This document shows positions 11,901 through 23,900 of a stretch of DNA of 64,000 bases, piece after piece. Both the position numbers and the translations under genes were made by a program. The notes beneath the pieces were generated by a model, which saw only the letters and a program-made list of their open reading frames with translations, had not been told where the DNA came from and searched no databases. The stretch is from Ancylostoma caninum (taxonomy: Eukaryota > Nematoda > Chromadorea > Rhabditida > Ancylostomatidae): assembly GCA_037903475.1 (NCBI GenBank), contig JBAJFG010000232.1, positions 1,364,001 through 1,428,000 on the forward strand, given 5' to 3'. Within the stretch, counting starts at the first letter, position 1. Each line of letters begins with the position of its first letter.

Positions 11901-14900
11901 GTAGGGGCAACAGCCGAGGCTTCTATAGCTGTCTTCCTCATGCATGCTCGAATAAGCGCACGCTTATACAGCCCGTAATTTATAAGGAAGGCATCGTCGT
12001 CTCCTCAGGCCACTATCCCAATATTTAGCACGAGGATGAGAGACGAAGATTGAGCTTATTCTTCATCTCTTCTTGATTATGTTATTCCGCTAGCAGGTCG
12101 TAAAAATAACAAGAATTGAGAGGAATTCTAGGACGGCGGAGCGGTACAGAAGAAGAGAGGACGTGAGGGATTTAGCACTGGTACAAATGATACCATCAAC
12201 AAAAAGTCCCTTAAAGGCAGCACTCACGGAAATTTTTGGATTGAAGATTCCACGGTATATCGGGGTTTTTAGAGACGATGAACTCATCCACAACGACAAA
12301 GTTGCGTGAAACACGCGAGAAAGACAGAAAATGACGGCGGTATTTCATGGGCGGCGGGGCGTTTGGGCTCAGCTAAAAAAGGTGTGAATATCCGCGTGGC
12401 TAACGATGCCCCGCGGATATTCACACCTTGCGCATCCACCAAGTGACAGCCGTGCAGACTCGAGCAAAGGGGTGTGGTCGCAACGCGTTCGACCGAAGGC
12501 CCCTACCACGAGCGCGATCGAGGCTCGCCGCGCGGCGGGAAACTCGGACAACGGCGCCGCGCGCGGCCGCGGCTCTGGATGGGTGCAGCAACGTGGAATA
12601 ACTATCCATTTCAAGTGATACACAAATAATCAGCCTTGAATTCGCATAGCATCAGGCACATGCCGAAATCCTACCTAGATTATGAAATATCCATACCTCT
12701 GTTTTACAAAACCTGAAAGGAATGATAACCTGTTTCACGTGAAACCTGGCATTATACCTGGCCACTCTATTTGTTAGTGTAGGAATGAAACGAATCTGAT
12801 CGGAGATTCTGCGTGTTTGCTGCAGCGGGTAGCGGCCACGCCCATAGCAAGCCCACATACCGAGCCCATATGAAGAGTTTAAGGAGGAAGCAGAAGTCGA
12901 GAAGTTGAGGAGTGATGTCCAAGAAAGTTCAAATAAAACCGCAATTCAAATTTCGAAAAAGTTCGACGGTTTTAAGAAATTGAACATTAAGCCAGCGAAG
13001 CTCATCACTACATACGATGCTTTGTAGGATTTTTCTAGAATTTCTTGTTCTCCATTTACATTTGCATTTTCTCCAACGCAATCGATCATGAATCCATCGC
13101 CGTATGAGGTGTAAGAAAAGCCCCGCAGGTACATGATGTGCCTGCAGGCGTACCTCTAGGATACAATGCCGTCAGATCGCCACTCTCTCCCTGTTTTGTT
13201 AGCATTGATTTTCCAAAACTAAGAATGCAACAGTGAAATGGACTGCGGACTCTGAGCGAGAAATGTGGAACGAACTTGTATTTAGTAATATTCACAAAGA
13301 ATCTCAATTATTACATAAAATTGTTCCTCCACAGGAAACATTTTATTTTTCATATATTTTTCTTGTGACAAAATAGAGAGCAGAGAATCGTAAAAAAAAG
13401 TTTTTGTGTGCGTCGGGATCTTTTTGAAAAGGTTTCTGCACACGAAGAAAGAGCTCAACACTCTTTTTAGAAGCAAGCTCTGTCATCCAGAGGATTCCTT
13501 TGTAGTTTCGAAATTTCAACTTTACTTTATAAGTATGAGTCAAGTAGTCTTAGAAAAGAAATTACACCCACCATGCTTCTCAGTTGTTAGAAAAGATCAT
13601 CACGATACAAAACGTATTCGGGATAAAAACGTCAAGTAACCTTAGCTTACAACGTTTCAGAAGATTCTGAAAATCACATACACGCTTAGAACGCTTCAAG
13701 AATGGCATTTTGATACAGAATAGCTGTCAGATCCGTAATCAGCATGTCAAATAACCCCTATGTGTAGAATAAAGTTCCTGAAATCAGCGGTTTTTTTTTA
13801 AATTCAAATCACATTTTTATTTAAATCTTATTTAAATTACAGACTTGAAAACTCCGAATCAGTTTGGTGTAGTTCATGTGCCTATTTATGTAGTTTATGC
13901 ATACTGTCGTTTTGTCATCGTATTGTACTTTTTTCTTGTAACCTAAATATTATTTCATTTCGCTAGTACAATTCACTCCAATGATTCTCTCTCCCCAAAT
14001 TCTTATCTCCATCACTGCTATAATTTCATGCCGAAGAGGGGGGTTGGGGTGGCGAGAGAGAAGATGGATGACCACAAGGTTTTGGTACTTAAATTCTTCT
14101 CAACTTTGCAACTTTTCGGATGGTGGCAATAAACTGAACAAACTATAGTTGAAAGAACTGTTTTATTCGATTTTCATTCGGTTCCAAGCATACGACAGAT
14201 GTGTTTCATTCCTACACTAACAAATAGAGTTGCCAGGTATAATGCCAGGTTTCATGTGAAACAGGTTATCATTCCTTTCAAGTTTTGTAGAATAGAGATA
14301 TGGATATTTCATAATCTAGGTAGGATTTCGGCATGTGCCTGATGCTATGCAAATCCAGGGCTGATTACTTGTGTATCACTTGAAATGGATAGTTATTCCA
14401 CGTTGCTGCACCCATCCAGAGCCGCGGCCGCGCGCGGCGCCGTTGTCCGAGTTTCCCGCCGCGCGGCGAGCCTCGATCGCGCTCGTGGTAGGGGCCTCCG
14501 GTCGAACGCATTGCGGCCACGCCCCTTTGCTTGAGCCTGCACGGCTATCACTTGGTGGATGCGCAAGGTGTGAACATCCGCGAGGCATCGTTAGCCACGC
14601 GGATATTCACACCTTTTTTAGCTGAGCCCAAACGCGCGCCCTCCATTTCATGTGGGTCCATAGCGCGGACGAGTGCTCCGTGATGGGTCCCGCCACGGAA
14701 CCCTGCAAATGGTACGAATTTCATAAACACGCCCCCGCTCAACCACATGCGCACACCCTGTCAACGGCGTTAGGTGGCGCGACGGAACCCTAATGTCCAG
14801 AGCAGCAGATGTGTCCACGGCGGTATCTTTGCAGGTAGGCGGCCATTCAAGGTGTTCAACTTATTGTTGCGATTGTCCAGCGGCCGGCTATATGGTAAGC

Positions 14901-17900
14901 GACTCATTTCAGAAGTGAAAATTTTCGTGAGTGCTGCCTTTAAATACATGCTGAGTGCGATATGTGCTGCTTCAAGCACCAGCATTGCAGCAGTTCGCAG
15001 TAGTTCTTCACTCAAGCAGCGAAGTATGCTTTCCTTTTGTAGTATGAGGCAAGTATTGCTGTCTTTTCCTTGCGCAGTTATTGGACTAACGGGGCTCCAA
15101 AAAATCTACATTCAAATTTTACGACCAAATCTCGATGACCAATAGCTGCTCCATGAGCTGCTCCATAGGTAAACCTAGTCAGGATCTCATGCAGAACCAA
15201 GACACTGTTCCACGCTTTTACCGATGAGCCCAATCTTGTGACGGGGTGGTAGACGCTGATCTCATTATACTCCGATAGCAAACAACTAAAATTAGCAAGT
15301 GAATTTCTCTGAGAGGCTATAGGGGAAGGGGGAACTATCAGTGTCATGATTTTTAATACACTTAAACATTAGATAATTATTCGAAATCTTTCAGATAGAA
15401 TTGAATTCGACTTCCTTGGAGAGTTTAGCGTATCTCCAGTACGATCTGAAGTGGTAGCTAATGGAAGTGGTGTTGAATTACACTGGGACACAACCGAAGA
15501 CAACAACAAGGAGATTTCAGAGTTTCTAGTGGTGTAAGAGTACTTTTCAACACTTTAAGCTTAGGCCAACTTATTATAACGGAACAACTAAAGTATAACT
15601 GGACATCACAATTTTTCTTGACCAATTTTTCAAAAATTTTGCCTTTGATGTTTCTGGCTTTACTCAGAACCCCGGAACAAGTTGTCTGATCACATCTGAA
15701 ACTTCCTGGACCCTAAGCTTTATGGCAACTTGCTTCCGCCTTTTTTCATGGACGAGTTGTTAACCTAAAACTTGTCGACAACAAAAAAAGCAGTCAGTCA
15801 TTAACAAATTGTAGACAATTTCAGCTTTAGCCGACAACTGGTTGAGAAGAAATGACGAAAGCAAGTTGTCAACAAGCTTGAGTCAAGCAAGTTTAACATG
15901 TGATCAGGCAACTTCTTCTGGAGATTCTGAGCATTGCAAAACTTTCCTAGAAAAACACTACCATAATGTCGCATCGTTACAGAATGACGATTTCGCACAA
16001 TGACACTAAAACGGCTGTAGAAAAGACTGTCTTGCGTTCGATGGAAGCTGTAAGTTTGTGTGAACTTGTGAACTTGTTTGTGTGAACGGTACTACAGCTA
16101 GTTAGATCATATAAGTTTATTAACCTACCACTGCTTACAATGAAACTACACTAATAAATACCACTACTTCTACGAAGGGATCCTTCGGGATACTTTGTTC
16201 TAGTCGATATCAATCCAAGCATTCAAACCATCACACTATCATCTGGCAATCGATACTGCGTGGGACCATAGGGCCCACCAACTCCCACTGCATCATCGAT
16301 CGATCCGGTTGATCTCTCATTCCATCATCCAATGCAGCGGCCGCGACCATACGGGCTAATGAGGGCGATCTTATATGGGCGCTGCTGGGAAGTGGGCGGA
16401 ACCTATGGAGAGAAGGCTGCCATAGCGGCGCACATGGCTGCCGCTATGGCAGCCCTGACTGCGACAGCTCCGTTGGCCGCAGAATGCGACAGTGCAGTGC
16501 CTCCAACCACTTCAGATCCGAGGAGCGGAGTTTCGCGTCCACAATACCAATCTTTGTGTTTGTGTTTGAGAATAAGGTTCTAATTACTGTAAAAGGTGAC
16601 AACTAATTCAAGTGAAACACGTATTAAAATTAAAACAAATTTATTAACAGTCTCAGCGAAAAAAAAACTAAAATGTCTTTTTGTTAGTTATATTCTGAAA
16701 GGTCTTAACGATGAGAACGTTGGTCTGTGCTTATTTTTGGGACGAAGCATACATCATCTCAACCGTGACACTAGCCTGATCGTCCGGCTCGAGCCTTTTA
16801 GGCTCGCTTTGCTCTCCTTACATTCGTGTACCTATATGTTTCCCTCTAGTAAAGAGCGGCGCACCACTTTCGCAAGTGTGGGCTCGTTCGTAACACTTCT
16901 TCCACTTCCTCCGTAAAGAAGGCGCATCAAAGGGAAGCCGATGGTGAATGTATGTATGCTACAAGGGTTGCGAAGAAATCATGCCAACGGAGATTACCGG
17001 ATTTTTGAAGGCAGCAACTTGGAGGCATGATGGAATAGGATTTGAACTCGTGATCTGTCACGTGATTCATCCAGAAAGCCAGCGGTTGAGCTGGAATCCC
17101 CATTTTTGTCAAAATAGCGACTTTTATAGGCTAGCATGGAAAGCCTACTCTAAATGTGTTAATTTACATTGAGAGAAGGTGGAGGAAGATTGATGAAGGT
17201 TCACATTCCAAGTTACAAAGAGGATTTCACAATTTCGAGCAGAAAAAGTCTTCAATATTTGTTGGCACGTCTGCGCCTACACGTTTTGACTGCAAATACG
17301 ACTGGAGTCTAAATAAATAGAATTGAAGACTCGAGAGCGAGTAACATTTCCCATATCACGAATTTTCCGACATATTCGTTTGAAAGGATAACATAGTATC
17401 GCTCTCGCTGCAATAAAGCTATATATAATAACGGGCTTAGTCTGTCTGTCACGTGTGTGTGTCAGTGTGTGTGAAACGAAATTCGAGGGCGTGGCCTAGA
17501 GTGAAGAAAATGTTCTACACCGGATCCACTGTTGCTGTAGGAGTGCGCCGGCGTCGAAAACTGGGGAAACGCCGGGAGTCGGTTCCAACGGTGTGATAAG
17601 GGTGCGCCGGCGTCCAAAAGTGGGGAAGTGCCTGGAGTCGGGTTCAACGGTGTGATAAGGGTGCGCCGGCTTCCAAAAGTGGGGAAACGCCTGGAGTCGG
17701 GTCCAACGGTGCGATAAGGGTGCGCCGGCGTCCAAAAGTGAGGAAACGCCGGGAGTCGGGTCCAACGGTGTGATAAGGGTGCGTCGGCGTCCAAAAGTGG
17801 GGAAACGCCTGGAGTCGGGTCCAACGGTGCGATAAGGGTGCGCCGGCGTCCAAAAGTGGGGAAATGCCTGGAGTCGGGTTCAACGGTGTGATAAGGGTGC

Positions 17901-20900
17901 GCCGGCGTCCAAAAGTGGGGAGGAGTCGGGTCCAACGGTGTGATAAGGGTGCGCCGGCGTCCAAAAGTGAGGAAACGCCGGGAGTCGGGTCCAACGGTGT
18001 GATAAGGGTGCGCCGGCGTCCAAAAGTGGGGAAACGCCGGGAGTCGGGTCCAACGGTGATAAGGGTGCGCCGGCGTCCAAAAGTGGGGAAACGCCGGGAG
18101 TCGGGTCCAACGGTGTGATAAGGGTGCGCCGGCGTCCAAAAGTGGGGAAACGCCGGGAGTCGGGTCCAACGGTGTGATAAGGGTGCGCCGGCGTCCAAAA
18201 GTGGGGAAACGCCTGGAGTCGGGTTCAACGGTGTGATAAGGGTGCGCCGGCGTCCAAAAGTGGGGAAACGCCGGGAGTCGGGTCCAACGGTGTGATAAGG
18301 GTGCGCCGGCGTCCAAAAGTGGGGAAACGCCTGGAGTCGGGTTCAACGGTGTGATAAGGGTGCGCCGGCGTCCAAAAGTGGGGAAAACGGTGTGATAAGG
18401 GTGCGCCGGCGTCCAAAAGTGGGGAAACGCCTGGAGTCGGGTCCAACGGTGCGATAAGGGTGCGCCGGCGTCCAAAAGTGGGGAAACGCCTGGAGTCGGG
18501 TCCAACGGTGCGATAAGGGTGCGCCGGCGTCCAAAAGTGGGGAAACGCCTGGAGTCGGGTCCAACGGTGTGATAAGGGTGCGCCGGCGTCCAAAAGTGGG
18601 GAAACGCCTGGAGTCGGGTCCAACGGTGTGATAAGGGTGCGCCGGCGTCCAAAAGTGGGGAAACGCCGGGAGTCGGGTCCAACGGTGTGATAAGGGTGCG
18701 CCGGCGTCCAAAAGTGGGGAAACGCCGGGAGTCGGGTCCAACGGTGTGATAAGGGTGCGCCGGCGTCCAAAAGTGGGGAAACGCCGGGAGTCGGGTCCAA
18801 CGGTGTGATAAGGGTGCGCCGGCGTCCAAAAGTGGGGAAACGCCGGGAGTCGGGTCCAACGGTGTGATAAGGGTGCCGGCGTCCAAAAGTGCGTCGGGTC
18901 CAAAAAGGGTGCGCCGGCGTCCAAAAGTGGGGAAACGCCGGGAGTCGGGTCCAACGGTGTGATAAGGGTGCGCCGGCGTCCAAAAGTGGGGAAACGCCGG
19001 GAGTCGGGTCCAACGGTGCGATAAGGGTGCGCCGGCGTCCAAAAGTGGGGAAATGCCTGGAGTCGGGTCCAACGGTGTGATAAGGGTGCGCCGGCGTCCA
19101 AAAGTGGGGAAACGCCGGGAGTCGGGTCCAACGGTGTGATAAGGGTGCGCCGGCGTCCAAAAGTGGGGAAACGCCGGGAGTCGGGTCCAACGGTGTGATA
19201 AGGGTGCGCCGGCGTCCAAAAGTGGGGAAACGCCGGGAGTCGGGTCCAACGATGTGATAAGGGTGCGCCGGCGTCCAAAAGTGGGGAAACGCCTGGAGTC
19301 GGGTCCAACGGTGTGATAAGGGTGCGCCGGCGTCCAAAAGTGGGGAAACGCCGGGAGTCGGGTCCAACGGTGTGATAAGGGTGCGCCGGCGTCCAAAAGT
19401 GGGGAAAAGCCTGGAGTCGGGTCCAACGGTGTGATAAGGGTGCGCTGGCTTCCACAAGTAATAGGAATTCGCTAGGCGGGTCTATTTCTGCTTGAGGGGT
19501 ATGCTTATCCTGTTTCTGCGGACCCTCCCACCTAATAAGAGTATCCCCAGACTTCGCCAGTTCAAAAGGAATAGAAATGAACCAGCGATATAAGAGATAA
19601 AGATCGTGGAAATGATACGTATCGATTGCACGTTACATCGCCATGGATCGCTGCCAAACGGAGCTCATCGCCCGTACTCTCGAAAATGTGCCCGAAATGA
19701 ACTGGCGATGTGATTGATAGCAATAGTGGAAACGATACCTATCGATCGCCACGCCCAATATATTATCATCGCTCTTACGTCTGGGGTCTCCTCATTCACT
19801 TTATCCATGTGGTGATCGCCGGCGGTCGTGGCGATCGCGACGACAGCCGGCTGTCGTGGCGATCGCCACGATTGCTGGCGAAGTCTGGGGATACTCTAAA
19901 TAACCTAGATGTACATTGTTCTTTTCAGATCCGTTTTCTCTTCCCATTCCGTTTGTGTCTGAATGAACCACTCCTTCCTTTCCGTTTATATACACTAGTG
20001 GACTCTTATCACTTGAATTACCACAACAACCAGTTGAGCCTAAATCATTTCAAGATAACATTTGCACTGAATTGGTTGCACTCAATTTCTCACGGCCACT
20101 AACTTCGCTCATATGGAAGAGAATAACTTCGTTCATATGGGGGAAAGCCACCACCTATGGGATCAAAGGTTTCTCAGGAGAGCGATAGAACTGCGTAGAA
20201 GGATGCAGATTTTATCAATCTATTTGCACTTTTGTGTTTGCTGTCAACGTATAGTATGCGAGCGAAGCGAGCACCAATTGAAGTCAGGAAGTCCGGCGTC
20301 AGCCGGACGGCCAGACTGGTAAAGCTATAAACTCTGTGAAATCTGAGGGCAAAAGAGGTTAAAAAAGGTCGGAATCCTTTCAAAACTTCGCATCAATGGA
20401 TAGCCACTAGGAAGGTATTTCATTCCCATGTGACAGCTATAGAAAATCCTCCTTGAATTTACTCACAAAAAATTTGTAGGACGCAGATTCGCAGAAAATC
20501 ATTGTCATCCACACGAAGCAGGTCCGAGAGAAAGCGTTGCGAAGCGGCGCTCTCGCTCGATCCTAGCGCTTTATTATAGAGTATGGCGTAGAATCCTTTT
20601 ATGTTTATTCCAGCAGTGTTTCTCATTACAGACGTTCCCGGCCATATACTCTGGTACATACAATTTTGCTGTAGTAGCTATTTACAATGGGTACGCTATC
20701 GATACTAAGGTATTTAAAGAAATGGAAATAGAAGTAATAGGTATGGCGGTTTCTAATTATTTATGGAAACGTTTTAGAAGCATTTTTGAAGAAAAACGAA
20801 CGCTGCGTGTTCTTGATTAGAGTGTCTTGCATTACATTGAATTATGAACTTTTCAGTACCACCTCCTACTAATGTACACTTGACATTTGAAGATCCAAAA

Positions 20901-23900
20901 ATTGCCTCCGTACATTTCAAATCGCTAATGACGGAATGGGTTCCTGATGAACACAAGGGTTGTCAGGTAACATAAAATAATAAAAATTTTCTGTTTAGTG
21001 GGTTGTAGCATTAGCTTCCGTTTCCGCTGTTTTTGGGAAAAAGCCGGAGGATCGTTTGAAAAAAGCTGAACACCGCCCAATAAACTTAGATCGCCCCCCG
21101 AAACAACGAATTTTTACCGTACGCGTAAAATTTTGAAGCACACAGTAGTAAAATTCATCTACCAGACAAAAGAATCTAATTTCCATTTCACATTGTGGTT
21201 AGCGCAGTCAGTATCAATAAACCAGAAATTATGTGTAATTCGTGTGCTCACGGGGTTTTTAGTTGAGAGTTTTATTACTGGGCTGAAGATTCAGCTACAT
21301 CGCCATCGTCAAAGGCGTGTAGATAGCTTGATCTAGCGCCTAAACCGCCAAGCATTCATCAATATTATGCTAGATGCTCGACATTATTCAGAGCACAGTA
21401 CGAAAACTTAGCTTGCCTTCCGTTTCATTGCTGGTGCTGATCAGGGGTGTGCGTAGTTACGATTTACGATTCACGAAAAATGTTCCGTTTTGTAACGAAA
21501 TCGTAATAACTACAAAAAATAAATCCTGTCATACAGCTCGTGCTTAGGGTGCAAATATATATGATTTGTCTGTGTTTGCTTTTTGCGCCAATACTAAGGT
21601 GAAATCGCGTAGTTTTGCTTGTAGTTTCCATTATTTAAAGAAGGCGGCTCATATCAGTTACATTACCGAGTCTGTAAAGAAGCTCGGACAGTGGGGATCA
21701 AAAACTCAAATGAAGTACCACAAGAACATCAACAGCCGCAGTTTTAGTCCTCTGATGTGTATACATTTCGTGACCCAAAATTGTACATTTCACGACGAAG
21801 TCGCCAAGCGATGAGATTTGCTTCTGTGCTGGTGTTACTAAGCTTGCACGCCTTTTGCCCACCTGATGTTCCTTGTTCCTCATCCTGAAGTCCTTCCCAT
21901 CTCTCCAATGTAAATTGTCACCTATCATACACGAATGGTCGGAGTCTCCTAAGCCTATCTCAGAAAATCTTGGGAGGAAAAGAACTGTGACCGATTTCGA
22001 ATCACGAGTGATTTAACCATGAGATGTCTTGAAGTCTTTGTTGGCACAGAAAAAGGTCATTCGGGAAATCAGCTGCTTTCTACGGCAGAAATTGCTCAAT
22101 CAAAGATACGGCATGATTTGTGAATTCGCTCAATCCTACCTGACTGGGGCTCAAAAAACCACGCGCCATTAATTCGCGCCTTGCCCGCCCCCTGAGTATC
22201 GGATTATTCGGGCTTGTTTAGCTTCCCACAAGGAAAGGAGAGAAAACTTGTTTCAGTGATTTGTTTAGGTGCACATCTGCCGAAATGCTAATATCACAGC
22301 TGACTGCAAGAGTAAACAAATATCACATCGTAAGAGTGCTGCTTCATTCACAGGACTAGAAAGCAAAAGTAATTTTGTATTCGTTACTTTAACTAATTGG
22401 TGGCAGTCATACGAAATCCTGAAGAAAAAATCGAAGGGTACAGATGACTTGGCGTTATGATTTCTTAGGATCCTGTCAGTGATCCAATAACAGATCACTT
22501 TCAGGATCATTTGAAGAGCAGTGACCAGTTGGACAAATTTGTTTCTGGCTCTCGTTGCCGTGATCTCTTTGCGTAGAAAGCGCGTTGACTATATATAACT
22601 AGTGTTTTTCAACAGCGTTAGTCACGCTTCAGTCTAGATAAGCTTCAAAAGTTACTTCTTTTGGTAAGAACGATATGCTGTAGCTAAATGTAGTTCAATA
22701 CACCTCAGAAGTTCGGGACCGCTTCTATGCTCGCCCAGGTATGTAGTGTGCCCTATGCGAGCAAATCCGGACCACCGCAATATCCTATATGTTGTCTGTA
22801 TGATTCTTTTCTCCAACTTTCCTTTCCTTGCGAGCATTTCCCATTTTATCGTTAAATCTGTTTCAAAATCAAAATGTGTGTGTGTTTGTGTGTTTGTATG
22901 TTCTAAATAGAAATTGCGGATGATGAACCGATCTGGACCAAATTTGGCATTAGGTTCTCCAGGGGCCGGGGGGGGGGGGTTAAAGGCTACTCTTCTCCAA
23001 AGTCCATCGACTGGCTTATCGATTGCATCGATTTTATTGATTTTTCGCCGTTTTTGTTCAGAGAGTCGCGGGAGGTACATGTCCAGACAACCATTTTGGG
23101 CGACATCATCGATTTTACGCTAGGCACACATTTTGAGCGAAAGTGTTTGTCGATTTTATTGATTTTTCATCATTTTTGCTCAGGGATCGGTGGGGACATC
23201 CTCACGGGGGTTTCCTAATACGCCGAACACGAATATGAAAAGTGTTTTGCACGGATGTGCCTGTTTATTGTTTCATCGGTTTTTATTGATTTTTCACTCC
23301 TTTGGCCGCGAGTCGGTGAAGACGTACCTACCGGGGTTCTCGAATACGTCGATCACGGATGTGGGTATCATACTGCACGAGAATATCAATTTATTGTTTT
23401 GCTTCACTACTGACAACACACTTATCAATTTATTCAATCAATTTTTTTTGCCTCTGCAGAAGGATAGGAGGGGGCACGCTTTCTGGGATTCCCAAACACG
23501 CTGAGAGCAAATGTAACAAGCACTTCCCATGAAGTTATTACCCAAATAACTTTATAACCTTTCGCTAATAGTATGGTGAGAAAAGGTCTGTTACTTAGGT
23601 TTATTAACACATTTATCACAAAAACATTGTCCTCATCAGTGTGGAATAGCCGGGGTAGTAAAAGACCCGGGTAAAGCTGCGCATGCCATCTAGCAGATTG
23701 AATAAAAATGAAATCTGAAAGAGGACACAAGAAGTCTGCACGTACAGTCTTATGAACATCTCTATTGCTTTTCGATTGTAGTTCTTGTGCGGGACGTACT
23801 TATTATATTTCAGTTTTTCGAAACACCGCTTACAGATACGTACTATACCACTGTATCATGTTTTTCCATAGAAGCATATGGGCCTCAAAGCCCATGGATT

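Larger units (their letters stand above)
17400..20319 (+). mobile_element. Helitron-like non-autonomous element 2 with 59-bp array and nested MITE
   Basis: The 5' region has an AT-rich TATATATAATAACGGG block resembling the TATA region of element 1; its left boundary is uncertain. It is followed by the 59-bp array, a tail shared with element 1, GCGAGCGAAGCGAGC (20258-20272), the hairpin GTCCGGC-GTCA-GCCGGAC (20291-20308), 7 nt, and then CTGG at 20316-20319 followed by T. A hairpin shortly before a CTRR terminus inserted 5' of T is the Helitron 3'-end signature. No Rep/helicase is present, so it is non-autonomous. It lies in the intron of gene B. Confidence 0.65.

Noticed and set aside
12369..14625. 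Pair of Arg/Ala-rich 84-codon proteins on opposite strands
   Set aside because: They are mirror images within inverted transposon arms with a GC-rich palindromic core.
15079..15143. Missing FN3 exon of gene B (LTGLQKIYIQIL-like text)
   Set aside because: It has a plausible acceptor, but an in-frame stop comes before any donor and it lies beside transposon ends.
17033..17100. Functional tRNA gene
   Set aside because: A and B boxes are present, but the acceptor and T stems do not pair properly.
17462..19426. 654-codon minus-strand open frame as a repetitive secreted protein
   Set aside because: It is the 59-bp tandem array read in one of three equally open frames. There is no splice structure or start context, and the same array in other elements is out of frame.
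20258..20272. GCGAGCGAAGCGAGC as bacterial contamination
   Set aside because: It occurs in four separate repeat copies embedded in worm-like introns and intergenic DNA, always before the same hairpin.
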